Shown here in pieces: positions 6,437 to 6,457 of a stretch of DNA of 6,457 bases. Positions within the stretch are counted from its first letter, which is position 1. Every line of letters starts with the position of its first letter. The notes beneath the pieces were generated by a model. That model had not been told where the DNA came from. It was given only the letters and a program-made list of their open reading frames with translations, and did not search any database. Source of the DNA: Clostridia bacterium (GTDB lineage: Bacteria > Bacillota > Clostridia > Oscillospirales > Acutalibacteraceae); assembly GCA_024404065.1 (NCBI GenBank), contig JAKSQR010000092.1, positions 1 to 6,457 of the forward strand, given 5' to 3'. Made by a program: the position numbers and the translations under genes.

Positions 6437-6457
6437 AAAAATTCAGCTCACCCGAAA

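Noticed and set aside
6437..6457. Possible terminator after the GDPD gene
   Set aside because: Only 21 bases remain in the window and no stem can be completed within them.

Overview
The window carries six protein genes in two divergent blocks, separated by a 248-bp AT-rich spacer (2979-3226). Every gene has a good purine-rich Shine-Dalgarno sequence. Base composition is moderately AT-rich, and the protein families (single-domain bacterial TyrRS with S4 tail, Cof-type HAD, clostridial YqkD-like alpha/beta hydrolase, secreted metallophosphoesterases) fit a Gram-positive Clostridia-type Firmicute, perhaps a gut Oscillospirales/Ruminococcaceae relative. That placement is inference from style; no taxonomic marker was searched.

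Leftward block (minus strand, read from 2978 down to 1): tyrS (tyrosyl-tRNA synthetase), a Cof-type HAD phosphatase, then an alpha/beta hydrolase that runs off the left edge of the window. The three are packed tightly: tyrS stop and HAD start share one base, and the HAD stop lies 2 bp before the hydrolase start, with the hydrolase Shine-Dalgarno inside the last HAD codons. A strong sigma-A-like promoter (TTGACA, 17 bp, TAAAAT) sits just upstream of tyrS with a leader of only about 30 nt, so no T-box riboswitch can be present between this promoter and tyrS.

Rightward block (plus strand, 3227-6436): two exported metallophosphoesterases (314 and 491 aa, both with signal peptides) and a glycerophosphodiester phosphodiesterase-family protein without a signal peptide, separated by 21 and 18 bp. 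This looks like an operon for handling phosphate esters or diesters at the cell surface and inside the cell, but the substrates cannot be read from the sequence. Both exported enzymes have Asp-x-Gln where the classical family has Asp-x-His. A perfect 6-3-6 inverted repeat lies 34 bp before the first gene, next to a possible -10 box, and is a candidate operator.

I found no RNA genes, CRISPR array, insertion sequence, attachment site or phage gene. The most notable aspects are the paired exported DxQ phosphoesterases linked to a GDPD, the candidate operator, and the unusual hydrophobic C-terminal tail of the larger phosphoesterase. Nothing here demonstrates a wholly new system.
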